The notes under the pieces: model-generated | Seen by the model: the letters and a program-made list of their open reading frames with translations, nothing else | Told to the model about the DNA's origin: nothing | The model's database searches: none | Shown here: piece after piece, positions 14,410 through 21,536 of the stretch | Layout of the letters: the number at the start of each line of letters is the position of its first letter | Position numbering within the stretch: the first letter of the stretch is position 1 | Source of the DNA: Bacillota bacterium | Lineage (GTDB): Bacteria > Bacillota > Clostridia > Clostridiales > Clostridiaceae | Direction of reading: 5' to 3' | NCBI GenBank assembly: GCA_023424785.1 | Contig: JAFADP010000075.1 | Location: 1-29,477 of the forward strand | DNA length: 29,477 nt | Translations under genes and position numbers: made by a program

Positions 14410-14876
14410 ACGTCAAGTCCTTTAATTTCATAAAAAGCATCAAGTATTTCTTGTTCAGAAAATCCTAAGCTAGAACCTAAAGTTAAATAATCTTCTACTA
14501 AAGTTACAAAATGATCTAGAGAAGAAGATATTATAGAATCATTTATGTCTATGTACAAGTTGAGAAATTGGTCGCTTAAACAAGAATCAGTATGTTGAGC
14601 CTCTATATCTTGTACACTTTCGAAACCGCCATCAAGTCCCAAAAGTAAGATTTGTTGGAAACAAGATATATATTTAGTGAATATATTATGGTAATTTACA
14701 GACTCTATTTCTCCAACCCAGTATTTATAACATTTAGTCTCAGCTGCTAATTCACTCATTTTTATGTGCAATTGAAGATGTTTTCTAGCAAAAAGTGTAT
14801 AATCATTTAAATTAGTATCAATAGATATATTATTTGCAATTTCTTTTTGTATTTCTAGTAGAGTACAAATGTTCAT
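14400..14876 (-). CDS. dUTPase_2 (all-alpha dimeric dUTPase/MazG-like) family protein, possibly inactive
   Basis: The protein has 158 residues, a common length for dimeric all-alpha dUTPases, which cleave dUTP to dUMP. It has the family layout: an N-terminal LLEIQKEI helix, the first metal motif SELAAETKCYKYW (Glu42 and Glu46), and the C-terminal YLTLGSSLGFSEQEILDAFYEIK helix. The second metal motif, usually E-x-x-D in an EEYADGLHF-type segment, aligns with TKYISCFQQILL, where both acidic residues are replaced. The enzyme may therefore be catalytically impaired or use another substrate; this rests on a hand alignment. AGGAGG lies nine nt before the start. The gene is transcribed alone. Confidence 0.7.
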   Translation of the reverse strand: MNICTLLEIQKEIANNISIDTNLNDYTLFARKHLQLHIKMSELAAETKCYKYWVGEIESVNYHNIFTKYISCFQQILLLGLDGGFESVQDIEAQHTDSCLSDQFLNLYIDINDSIISSSLDHFVTLVEDYLTLGSSLGFSEQEILDAFYEIKGLDVAL

Positions 14877-14980
14877 CTTTTAATCCTCCTAAACCATAAA
14901 GGTTACATATATTTATATATTACAAAAATATTAAAATAAAGAAAAGGTTAGAAAACGAATACAAAAATAAATTTAAAGAA

Positions 14981-15016
14981 AAAAATTCAAAATTAAATTT
15001 TAATTTTGAATTTTTT
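14981..15016 (-). terminator. AT-rich terminator after the 2H phosphoesterase-like gene
   Basis: A long near-perfect palindrome made of A and T with one C-G pair (AAAAATTCAAAATTA with TAATTTTGAATTTTT). It is T-rich on both strands, so it could work both ways. Confidence 0.6.
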
Positions 15017-15032
15017 ATAAAAACATGAATTC

Positions 15033-15572
15033 TTAAAAGTTTTTAAGGATAAAAGATTTCAATGGTGTCTCTCGTCTATTATTAGAGAATTTCCAAATTT
15101 CTATTTTATTTATTTTTAATGTAGTTGTTTTAGCATTTCTTCTTATTAAATCACAAGACATCTCATTTCTTTTAGAATCTTTATTAGAATGATTAATGTT
15201 AGCAATTGAAATAGATAGTGAAGAATCTAAATTTATTAAATCATTAAATCCATGCAATTCAAGTAATTCAAACAATTCTTTTTTTATTTTTGTTATATAT
15301 CCTCTATTTTCAATTTGTAAATTTAAACTATGTAATTGATCAGATATATGAACATTACTATTTAACTCAATTTTAAATTTTTTATATGGGCTAATAACTT
15401 TTTCAACTATACTTGTTAATTTTTCTATATTTGGATTATCTAAAATCGATAGCGTAACATGAGGGATTGGAGAATTCCTATATCCTTTATATTTTTTTGA
15501 TATATTTCTTTGAATTGGTAAAATTGTCTCATAAGATTCTTCATCAAATAAAGCAACAATATAGTATTTCAT
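15033..15572 (-). CDS. 2H phosphoesterase (2'-5' RNA ligase-like) family protein with a degenerate second motif
   Basis: The predicted 179-residue protein resembles bacterial 2'-5' RNA ligase/LigT-like 2H phosphoesterases, which act on cyclic phosphates or 2'-5' linkages in RNA. The N-terminus YYIVALFDEESYETI and the first HxT motif, PHVTLSIL (His38, Thr40), are clear. The second motif, expected as HxS/T-I-A, reads LSISIAN, so the catalytic His is replaced by Ser120 while Ser122 is kept. With one of two essential histidines missing, the normal reaction is unlikely, and it may bind RNA or nucleotides instead. The DNA at this point reads cleanly, with no frameshift. GGAGG lies eight nt upstream of the start. 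Confidence 0.72.
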   Translation of the reverse strand: MKYYIVALFDEESYETILPIQRNISKKYKGYRNSPIPHVTLSILDNPNIEKLTSIVEKVISPYKKFKIELNSNVHISDQLHSLNLQIENRGYITKIKKELFELLELHGFNDLINLDSSLSISIANINHSNKDSKRNEMSCDLIRRNAKTTTLKINKIEIWKFSNNRRETPLKSFILKNF

Positions 15573-15698
15573 AGTAAACCTCCAATTAAAAATATATGTA
15601 ATTATACATACTTTGGTATAAATTATAACATACTAGGAAATATAAGAAAACAAATATAAATAATTTAATTTTTAATTAGTGAAAATACAAAAAATATA

Positions 15699-15726
15699 TT
15701 TAACTGAATATAGTTTATGATATAAT
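15699..15726 (+). promoter_or_regulatory. Possible murA promoter
   Basis: TTTAAC (15699-15704), 16 bp, TATAAT (15721-15726). The -10 is perfect and the -35 weak. Confidence 0.5.
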
Positions 15727-15866
15727 ATTCAAGATAGAAACAATTAAAGTAATAGATATAAAAATTTAATAAACTAAGAAAGTTTTTTATTTATTATAGA
15801 TGAAATTAATTTGATAAATATACGGTTAGAGAGTATTAATATATTTTACGAATAAGGGTGAATCTA

Positions 15867-17132
15867 ATGGAAAAGTTAATAATAAATGGAGGGAGACCTC
15901 TAGTTGGTTCTGTAGATATAAACGGAGCTAAAAATGCAGCTGTTGCTATTTTACCAGCTACAGTAATGGCTATGACAGGAAAATGTTTAATTGAAAATGT
16001 ACCAGACATAGAAGATGTTCATTGTTTACAAAGAATTCTTGCATCTTTAGGATGTGTTGTAAACAAAGTTGATGAAAATACTTTAGAAATAGATAGTTCA
16101 GATGTAAATAATTTTGATGCATGTACAGAGGATGTTAGAAGAATGAGAGCTTCATATTATTTTATCGGAGCTTTACTTGCGCGATTTAAAAAAGCAAGAG
16201 TTGAACTACCAGGGGGATGCCCAATAGGTGTAAGACCTATAGATCAACATATAAAAGGTTTTGAAGCACTTGGAGCAGAAGTTACTATAGAACATGGTGC
16301 TGTAAATGTAAAGGCAGATAAACTTGTAGGAACTAACATATTCTTTGATGTTGTTTCTGTTGGAGCTACTATGAATATAATGATAGCTGCAACTTTAGCA
16401 GAAGGTCTTACTACATTAGAAAATGTAGCAAAAGAACCTCATATAGTTGACTTAGCAAACTTCCTAAATACTATGGGAGCAGATATAAAAGGTGCAGGAA
16501 CTGATGTTATAAGAATAAATGGTGTTAAAGAACTAAAAGGATGCAATTATAGTGTAATACCAGATCAAATAGAAGCTGGAACATTTATGATAGCAGCAGC
16601 AGCAACAAAGGGAAATGTTACAGTAACAAATGTTATTCCTAAGCACTTAGAGTCTGTAACTGCTAAGTTAAAAGAAATGGGAGCAATTGTAGAAGAAGGA
16701 GACGACAGTGTAAGAGTTACTGTAGATCAGGAATTAAAACCAGTAAACATAAAAACTACTCCTTATCCAGGGTTTCCAACAGACGTTCAACAACCTATGT
16801 CAGCTTTATTAAGTGTAGTAAAAGGTAGAAGTTTAATAACTGAATCTATTTGGGAAAACAGACATAAACATGTAGATGAGCTTAAGAAAATGGGAGCTAA
16901 TATAAAAGTTGAAGGTAGAGTAGCTATTATAGATGGAGTTAGTAGATTAACAGGATCTGTTGTAAAAGCAACAGATTTAAGAGCAGGAGCAGCAATGGTT
17001 ATAGCTGGTCTTGTTGCAGAGGGTAGAACTGAAATAACTAATATAGAACATATAGATAGAGGATATCCTCACATAGAAAGTAAGTTCAAATCATTAGGAG
17101 CAGATATATACAGAGTTACTTGTGAGGAATAG
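15867..17132 (+). CDS. murA: UDP-N-acetylglucosamine 1-carboxyvinyltransferase
   Basis: MurA transfers enolpyruvate from PEP to UDP-GlcNAc, the first committed step of peptidoglycan synthesis and the target of fosfomycin. The 421 residues match the family. Visible landmarks are NGAKNAA with Lys22 and Asn23, the active-site loop LPGGCPIGVRP with Cys118 (the fosfomycin-reactive cysteine), the substrate segment YPGFPTDVQQP and the C-terminal DLRAGAAMVIAG. The ATG at 15867 is chosen because AAGGGTG precedes it; a GTG nine nt earlier lies inside the ribosome binding site. Firmicutes often have two murA copies; which one this is cannot be decided here. walJ follows after 13 nt, so the two form an operon. 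Confidence 0.95.
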   Translation: MEKLIINGGRPLVGSVDINGAKNAAVAILPATVMAMTGKCLIENVPDIEDVHCLQRILASLGCVVNKVDENTLEIDSSDVNNFDACTEDVRRMRASYYFIGALLARFKKARVELPGGCPIGVRPIDQHIKGFEALGAEVTIEHGAVNVKADKLVGTNIFFDVVSVGATMNIMIAATLAEGLTTLENVAKEPHIVDLANFLNTMGADIKGAGTDVIRINGVKELKGCNYSVIPDQIEAGTFMIAAAATKGNVTVTNVIPKHLESVTAKLKEMGAIVEEGDDSVRVTVDQELKPVNIKTTPYPGFPTDVQQPMSALLSVVKGRSLITESIWENRHKHVDELKKMGANIKVEGRVAIIDGVSRLTGSVVKATDLRAGAAMVIAGLVAEGRTEITNIEHIDRGYPHIESKFKSLGADIYRVTCEE

Positions 17133-17145
17133 CAGGAGGATGTAA

Positions 17146-17937
17146 ATGATATTTTGCTCATTATATAGTGGAAGTAGTGGAAATAGTATATTTGTATCAT
17201 CAGGAACATCAAATATACTTATAGATGCAGGATTACCAGGGAAAAAAATAGATGAAGCTTTAATCTCAATAGGAAAAAAGCCTTCAGAAATAGATGGAAT
17301 CTTTATTACACATGAACATAGTGATCATATTAAGGGAGCTGGAGTATTATCGCGTAAATATGATATTCCTATTTATGCTAATGATAAAACTTGGCTTGCT
17401 ATGGAGAAAAGTTTAGGTAAAATAAAAGAACATAACATTAAAATAATGGATAGAAGAACCACTGTAGATATAGGAGACTTAACTATAAAATCTTTTGTTA
17501 TACCTCATGATGCTATATGCCCTGTTGGTTATACAGTTATAAATAATAATAAACAGGTTAGTGTAGCAACTGACTTTGGTACTTTTACTGATGAAATATA
17601 TAGTAATATAAAAGATTCAGAGGTTATATTATTAGAGAGTAATCATGATGTTAATATGTTAAAGTATGGTCCATACCCTTATACACTAAAAAGAAGAATA
17701 TTAAGTGAAATAGGACATTTATCAAACGAGGATTGTGGAAAAGCTATTTTAGATATAGCAAAGTGTGGAAAAGGAAAAAAGATATTATTAGGACATTTAA
17801 GTAATACTAATAATAATCCGGATTTGGCATTCCAAACATCCTTAAGTGCAATACAAGAGAAAGGAATTATACAAGGTGAAGATATAATACTTTCTATGGC
17901 AAATAGGAACAGTCCTAGTGAATATATAGAATTTTAA
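17146..17937 (+). CDS. walJ: WalJ/YycJ family MBL-fold hydrolase
   Basis: The protein (263 residues) is a metallo-beta-lactamase-fold hydrolase of the YycJ/WalJ family. It starts with the family's characteristic FCSLYSGSSGNSIFVSSG, followed by LIDAGL (Asp27) and the metal motif THEHSDH (His56, His58, Asp60, His61), and later PHDAICPVGY, SNHD and LGHLSN. In bacilli walJ belongs to the walRK locus and is linked to coordination of cell division and DNA replication, perhaps as a nuclease. Here it is in an operon with murA, fitting a cell-wall or cell-cycle connection. GGAGG sits six nt before the ATG. No walR or walK is present nearby. Confidence 0.85.
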   Translation: MIFCSLYSGSSGNSIFVSSGTSNILIDAGLPGKKIDEALISIGKKPSEIDGIFITHEHSDHIKGAGVLSRKYDIPIYANDKTWLAMEKSLGKIKEHNIKIMDRRTTVDIGDLTIKSFVIPHDAICPVGYTVINNNKQVSVATDFGTFTDEIYSNIKDSEVILLESNHDVNMLKYGPYPYTLKRRILSEIGHLSNEDCGKAILDIAKCGKGKKILLGHLSNTNNNPDLAFQTSLSAIQEKGIIQGEDIILSMANRNSPSEYIEF

Positions 17938-17966
17938 TTAAAAGTAATTTTTTGCAATACAATTTA

Positions 17967-17995
17967 TTGAAATAATAATAACAAATTGTTATACT
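17967..17995 (+). promoter_or_regulatory. Promoter of the SEC-C gene
   Basis: TTGAAA (17967-17972), a 17-bp spacer and TATACT (17990-17995). Confidence 0.6.
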
Positions 17996-18027
17996 TTGTA
18001 TAAATAAACATGAAAGAGGAGAGAACT

Positions 18028-18525
18028 ATGAGTTTATATGAACAATGGACAGAAATGGTTGTAGAATATGTTAAGACTAAGGGAGAAGCAGCTTTTTGGA
18101 GAGAGTATTCAAAAATAGAAACGAATATCTATAAAGACTTATTAGCAAAACATAAAGAAGTTAAGAAGACAACAATAAAAGAATTAGCAGCAGAACAAGG
18201 AACAACAGTTGAATTCGTAATGGGATTCATAGATGGAATAAATGATAGCTTAATCAATCCTTATGAATTAGAAACTTTAGAAGAAGATACAGTATTAGAA
18301 TTTAATATTGACTTAGAAAATTTATATTATAATATGCTAGATGCAAAAGCAGATTATTTATATAATTTACCTCAATGGGCTGGAATTTTCTCAGAAGAGA
18401 AGAGAGAAGATATTAAGAAGAAGTTTAAAGAATCTAAGATTGTTAGAAATGAAAACAAAGTAGGAAGAAATGACCAATGTCCATGTGGAAGTGGTAAAAA
18501 ATTTAAAAAGTGCTGTGGAAAATAG
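18028..18525 (+). CDS. SEC-C motif protein
   Basis: This 165-residue cytoplasmic protein ends with a SEC-C zinc motif, GRNDQCPCGSGKKFKKCCG, the same element found at the tail of SecA where it binds zinc and SecB or ribosomes. The rest is helical and acidic (EQWTEMVVEYVKTKGEAAF, then a charged region about 60-140) and I do not recognise another domain. The ATG at 18028 is supported by GAGGAG six nt upstream; an ATG six codons earlier lies before that site. Many Firmicutes have such stand-alone SEC-C proteins of unknown function. It is flanked by its own promoter and terminator. Confidence 0.85.
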   Translation: MSLYEQWTEMVVEYVKTKGEAAFWREYSKIETNIYKDLLAKHKEVKKTTIKELAAEQGTTVEFVMGFIDGINDSLINPYELETLEEDTVLEFNIDLENLYYNMLDAKADYLYNLPQWAGIFSEEKREDIKKKFKESKIVRNENKVGRNDQCPCGSGKKFKKCCGK

Positions 18526-18532
18526 TAAAATT

Positions 18533-18560
18533 AGGGACTTGCTTTAGTAAGTTCCTTTTT
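18533..18560 (+). terminator. Terminator after the SEC-C gene
   Basis: GGGACTT pairs with AAGTTCC (one G-U pair), followed by five T. Confidence 0.75.
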
Positions 18561-18593
18561 CTAGTTTAATTTATTTAAGGGGGGATGTAATAT

Positions 18594-19235
18594 ATGGATT
18601 TAAATGTAACTTGGGGAAATGAGCAAAAAATATTAAGAACAATAAAAGCTTTAGAAACTAATAATATAAATGGTTATTTAGTTAAAGATGAAAAAGAGCT
18701 AATTTCTAAAATAGAAGAGATTGTAGCTAAGGGATCTATAGTATGCTGTGGTGGCTCTATGAGTTTATTTGAAACTGGAGTAATAGATCATTTAAGAAGT
18801 GGAAGATATGAATTTTTAGACAGATATAAAGAAGGATTAACACAAGAAGAAATCGTTAAGATATATAAAAGTGCATTTAATTGTGATGCTTATTTTTCAA
18901 GTAGTAACGCAGTTACTGAAGAAGGAGAACTATATAATGTAGATGGAAATGGTAATCGTGTAGCAGCAATGTTGTATGGTCCAGAAAAAGTTATATTAGT
19001 TTGTGGAGTAAATAAAATTGTAGCAAATATAGATGAGGCTATAAGTAGAAATAAAAGAGTTAGTGCGCCAATAAATGCAAAGAGATTAAATAGGGCTACT
19101 CCTTGTACAAAGACAGGCATATGTATGAATTGCAATAGTAAAGAAAGAATATGTAATGAATATACTGTAATAAGAAAGCAAGGAAGAAAAGATAGAATAC
19201 ATGTTATATTTTTAAATAAAGAAATAGGATATTAG
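18594..19235 (+). CDS. LUD-domain (LutC-like) protein
   Basis: The predicted 213-residue protein is a LUD (lactate utilisation, DUF162) domain protein of the short single-domain kind. The hallmarks are KGSIVCCGGSMSLFETGV in the middle, the segment AVTEEGELYNVDGNGNRVAAM and GPEKVILVCGVNKIV. LUD proteins include LutC, a part of the LutABC lactate oxidation complex; in clostridia many stand-alone copies exist and their substrate is unclear. A C-terminal Cys cluster (Cys171, 177, 180, 187) could bind a metal or iron-sulfur centre. The start has GGGGGG about ten nt upstream. No lutA or lutB lies nearby, so I avoid the gene symbol. Confidence 0.87.
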   Translation: MDLNVTWGNEQKILRTIKALETNNINGYLVKDEKELISKIEEIVAKGSIVCCGGSMSLFETGVIDHLRSGRYEFLDRYKEGLTQEEIVKIYKSAFNCDAYFSSSNAVTEEGELYNVDGNGNRVAAMLYGPEKVILVCGVNKIVANIDEAISRNKRVSAPINAKRLNRATPCTKTGICMNCNSKERICNEYTVIRKQGRKDRIHVIFLNKEIGY

Positions 19236-19301
19236 TGTCAAATTAAAAAAAATATTAATACATATATACTATGAATACTTCTACAAGGAGGAGTGGTATA
19301 T

Positions 19302-19817
19302 ATGTTTAAGATGTTTCCTTATAACAATAATAATGGAAATAACAATAACATAAACTTTTTCGATAACTTAGTTGATAACTTGATGAATGATAATTTTTTT
19401 AATAACATGGTAGATCAGTTTTTATCAAGTGATTTAGTGAATAATCTAACAGAAGAATTTTTGCAAGATCAAGAGTATAATATAGAGTTTCAAGATAAAG
19501 GTGATTATTATATTATAAAAGGATATCTACCGGGGCTTACTGCAAAAGATATAAGTATAGATTTTGAAAAAAATAAAGCTATATTAACAATAAAAAGAAG
19601 AAAAGTTTATTCTAATGACAGTAATACAGTGTTTGCAATGATAAAATGTGGTGGGGATATTGTAAAAACCTTTTATGTAGAAGAAATTGATGTAACTAGA
19701 TTAAAAGCATCTTTTGATGATAATTTACTTGTATTAACTTTGCCTAAGATGAGGAAGAGAATAGAGGGTAAGGATGAAACAGTAATTATTGATGTTGATG
19801 ATTATAGAACTGAATAG
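19302..19817 (+). CDS. Small heat-shock protein (Hsp20/alpha-crystallin)
   Basis: The protein (171 residues) has an Asn-rich, disordered N-terminal arm (about residues 1-45, with YNNNNGNNNNINFF) and an alpha-crystallin domain (about 60-150) containing DKGDYYIIKGYLPGLTAKDISIDFEKN and the core LLVLTLPK. It is an ATP-independent holdase chaperone that binds unfolding proteins. The ATG at 19302 is preferred over a GTG nine nt earlier because AGGAGG would overlap that GTG. I see no CtsR-type or CIRCE operator upstream. The position beside an envelope-stress module may be coincidental. It is followed by its own terminator. Confidence 0.9.
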   Translation: MFKMFPYNNNNGNNNNINFFDNLVDNLMNDNFFNNMVDQFLSSDLVNNLTEEFLQDQEYNIEFQDKGDYYIIKGYLPGLTAKDISIDFEKNKAILTIKRRKVYSNDSNTVFAMIKCGGDIVKTFYVEEIDVTRLKASFDDNLLVLTLPKMRKRIEGKDETVIIDVDDYRTE

Positions 19818-19823
19818 TATATA

Positions 19824-19857
19824 ATAAGACCTCTTTATAGAGGGCTTATAGTTTTTT
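19824..19857 (+). terminator. Terminator after the hsp20 gene
   Basis: ATAAG-CCTC and GAGG-CTTAT pair with one A-G mismatch, followed by six T. Confidence 0.7.
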
Positions 19858-19917
19858 AATTTACAATAGTAAAATTATATAAAATAAGTAATATATTTGT
19901 ATATTGTGGAGGGGTAA

Positions 19918-21048
19918 ATGGGGAGGAGTTTAAATTTTAACTTAAGAGATAAGTTAAAAGTAGAAAGAGAAGAATATTTAGTTATAGGTATTATAGAATA
20001 TTTAAATAACTCAGATGGATATGCTTGGACTGAATATAAGCTTAAAAAGATTAGTGATTCAAGCATAAGTTGGCTTAGTATTGATAGTGGTTATGAAGAA
20101 TATGCTATATATAAAGTTTCTAAAAGAAAATATAGCGATGATAATATTAAATCAATGGGTTATAGAGAGACAGATTTTGGAGAAGCTAAAGTTTCTGCAT
20201 GTAATGGAGATGTTGATGTTGATTTAGGAGATAAGGTAAAATACAGAGAATTTGAGGACTTATCAGAAGAAAATATTATAGCTATTGAAGAATGGGAAGA
20301 TGAGACAGAATACTCAACAGGATACTATTTAGATGAAGATGAAATAGAAAAGATATGTTCATCTGGATATAGTAATGGAAAAACACAATATAATAGCTAT
20401 CAACAAACTAAGTTAAGAAATAGTAGTAACTCTTTAAGTGGAGTAACTTTTGGTATTATAGCAGCATTTTTCGTTATTATGGGAATAACATTTTTTAATA
20501 GTATAGCATCTAAAAATAATATGTCAGATTATATTTCAAAAAGTAGTAACTTTACTTATACAACATCTATAACATCAGATTTAAATAATAAAGAGAAGGC
20601 AGATGTATACTCAACCATATTAACAGTTGAATTAGCTGCTAAAGACATAATAGACGGTATAGATGGCAATATTGAAGATATTCAAGAAAATACAGAGGAT
20701 GGAAGTGTAGCAATAATAACATCAGATGAATATGGACTAGTTTATAGCACAGAAGAAGGTGAAACCTTAGTACAGGTAAGTTCGAGATTATATGCATACT
20801 CTAGTACAAATGATCCATATCGCTCTAGGAGATCAACTGCTAGATATTTTAGAAGTTATTATTATAGTATGGGGTATTCGAGTGATTACAGCAGGTATAA
20901 AAAATATACCAATGGATATGAAAATTATGATGGAGAATATGTAGATACAAATTATAATGATACTTATAGAAATTACTCTGATAGTGTAAGGCAAAGTAGT
21001 GTAAATTCAAGAAGTTCTTCTGGGGGAGGAACAAGTTCAGGTAAATAA
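19918..21048 (+). CDS. DUF4178-DUF4247 fusion protein with a central membrane anchor
   Basis: The protein (376 residues) has an N-terminal cytoplasmic region (1-150) resembling DUF4178, with YLVIGIIEYLNNSDGYAWTEY, WLSIDSG and EEWEDE. A single transmembrane helix lies at about 175-196. The extracytoplasmic region (205-310) resembles DUF4247: AAKDIIDGI, an acidic segment, then DEYGLVYSTEEGETLVQVSSRLYAY. The tail (300-376) is rich in Tyr, Ser, Arg and Gly. In actinobacteria and some Firmicutes DUF4178 and DUF4247 are usually separate proteins encoded beside DUF350 and spermidine-synthase genes. Here they are one polypeptide followed by exactly those partners, suggesting a complex crossing the membrane. 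GGAGGGG precedes the ATG with short spacing. Domain names are my recognition and should be tested. Confidence 0.75.
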   Translation: MGRSLNFNLRDKLKVEREEYLVIGIIEYLNNSDGYAWTEYKLKKISDSSISWLSIDSGYEEYAIYKVSKRKYSDDNIKSMGYRETDFGEAKVSACNGDVDVDLGDKVKYREFEDLSEENIIAIEEWEDETEYSTGYYLDEDEIEKICSSGYSNGKTQYNSYQQTKLRNSSNSLSGVTFGIIAAFFVIMGITFFNSIASKNNMSDYISKSSNFTYTTSITSDLNNKEKADVYSTILTVELAAKDIIDGIDGNIEDIQENTEDGSVAIITSDEYGLVYSTEEGETLVQVSSRLYAYSSTNDPYRSRRSTARYFRSYYYSMGYSSDYSRYKKYTNGYENYDGEYVDTNYNDTYRNYSDSVRQSSVNSRSSSGGGTSSGK

Positions 21049-21060
21049 GGGGGATATAAA

Positions 21061-21483
21061 ATGAGAGAAATAATAAGTATAGTGATTTACTCACTTTTAG
21101 GAATAATATTAATGATGGTTGGAACATTTATAGTAGATTTAGCTATACCATGTCATTTTCCAACAGAAATTAAAAAGAAAAATGTAGCTGTTGGATATAT
21201 AACTGCAGGAGCTTCAATTTCAGTTGGAATAATACTTAAGGCAGCTGTTATGTCACCAGTTACAGAAATCATTGAGGAAACTTTATTTCAAGGAGTAGTT
21301 AGTACAGTTTTATATTTCATATTAGGAATAATATTATGTGTAATAGGTTACTTTATGACAAATTTATTTAATAGAAAATATGATTTAAATAAAGAAATTG
21401 GAGAAGGAAATCCAGCAGCAGGACTTATGATAATGGGAATGTTTATTGGATTAGCAATAATTATAAGTGGAGTAATATACTAA
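21061..21483 (+). CDS. DUF350 membrane protein
   Basis: The predicted 140-residue protein has four hydrophobic segments arranged as two similar halves: VIYSLLGIILMMVGTFIVDL / GYITAGASISVGIILKAAV and VLYFILGIILCVIGYFMTNL / NPAAGLMIMGMFIGLAIII. This duplication, with EIKKKNVAVG and EIGEGNPAAG linkers, is typical of DUF350 (YjfL-like) membrane proteins. Their role is unknown, but they recur next to spermidine synthases, DUF4178 proteins and phage-shock (PspA) partners. It starts 12 nt after the upstream gene with GGGGG as its ribosome binding site, and a small terminator separates it from the synthase gene. Confidence 0.85.
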   Translation: MREIISIVIYSLLGIILMMVGTFIVDLAIPCHFPTEIKKKNVAVGYITAGASISVGIILKAAVMSPVTEIIEETLFQGVVSTVLYFILGIILCVIGYFMTNLFNRKYDLNKEIGEGNPAAGLMIMGMFIGLAIIISGVIY

Positions 21484-21487
21484 AAAG

Positions 21488-21508
21488 GTGCGAGAAATCG
21501 CACTTTTT
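21488..21508 (+). terminator. Small GNRA-loop terminator inside the operon
   Basis: GTGCGA, tetraloop GAAA and TCGCAC are followed by five T. The stem is short, so it may only attenuate transcription into the spermidine-synthase-like gene and set its dose relative to the two upstream genes. Confidence 0.6.
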
Positions 21509-21536
21509 ATATGTATTTATTGAAGAGGAGAAAAGT

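Noticed and set aside
20849..21127. Minus-strand 92-codon ORF spanning the DUF4178-DUF350 junction
   Set aside because: It overlaps two supported plus-strand genes and has a composition typical of antisense AT-rich DNA.
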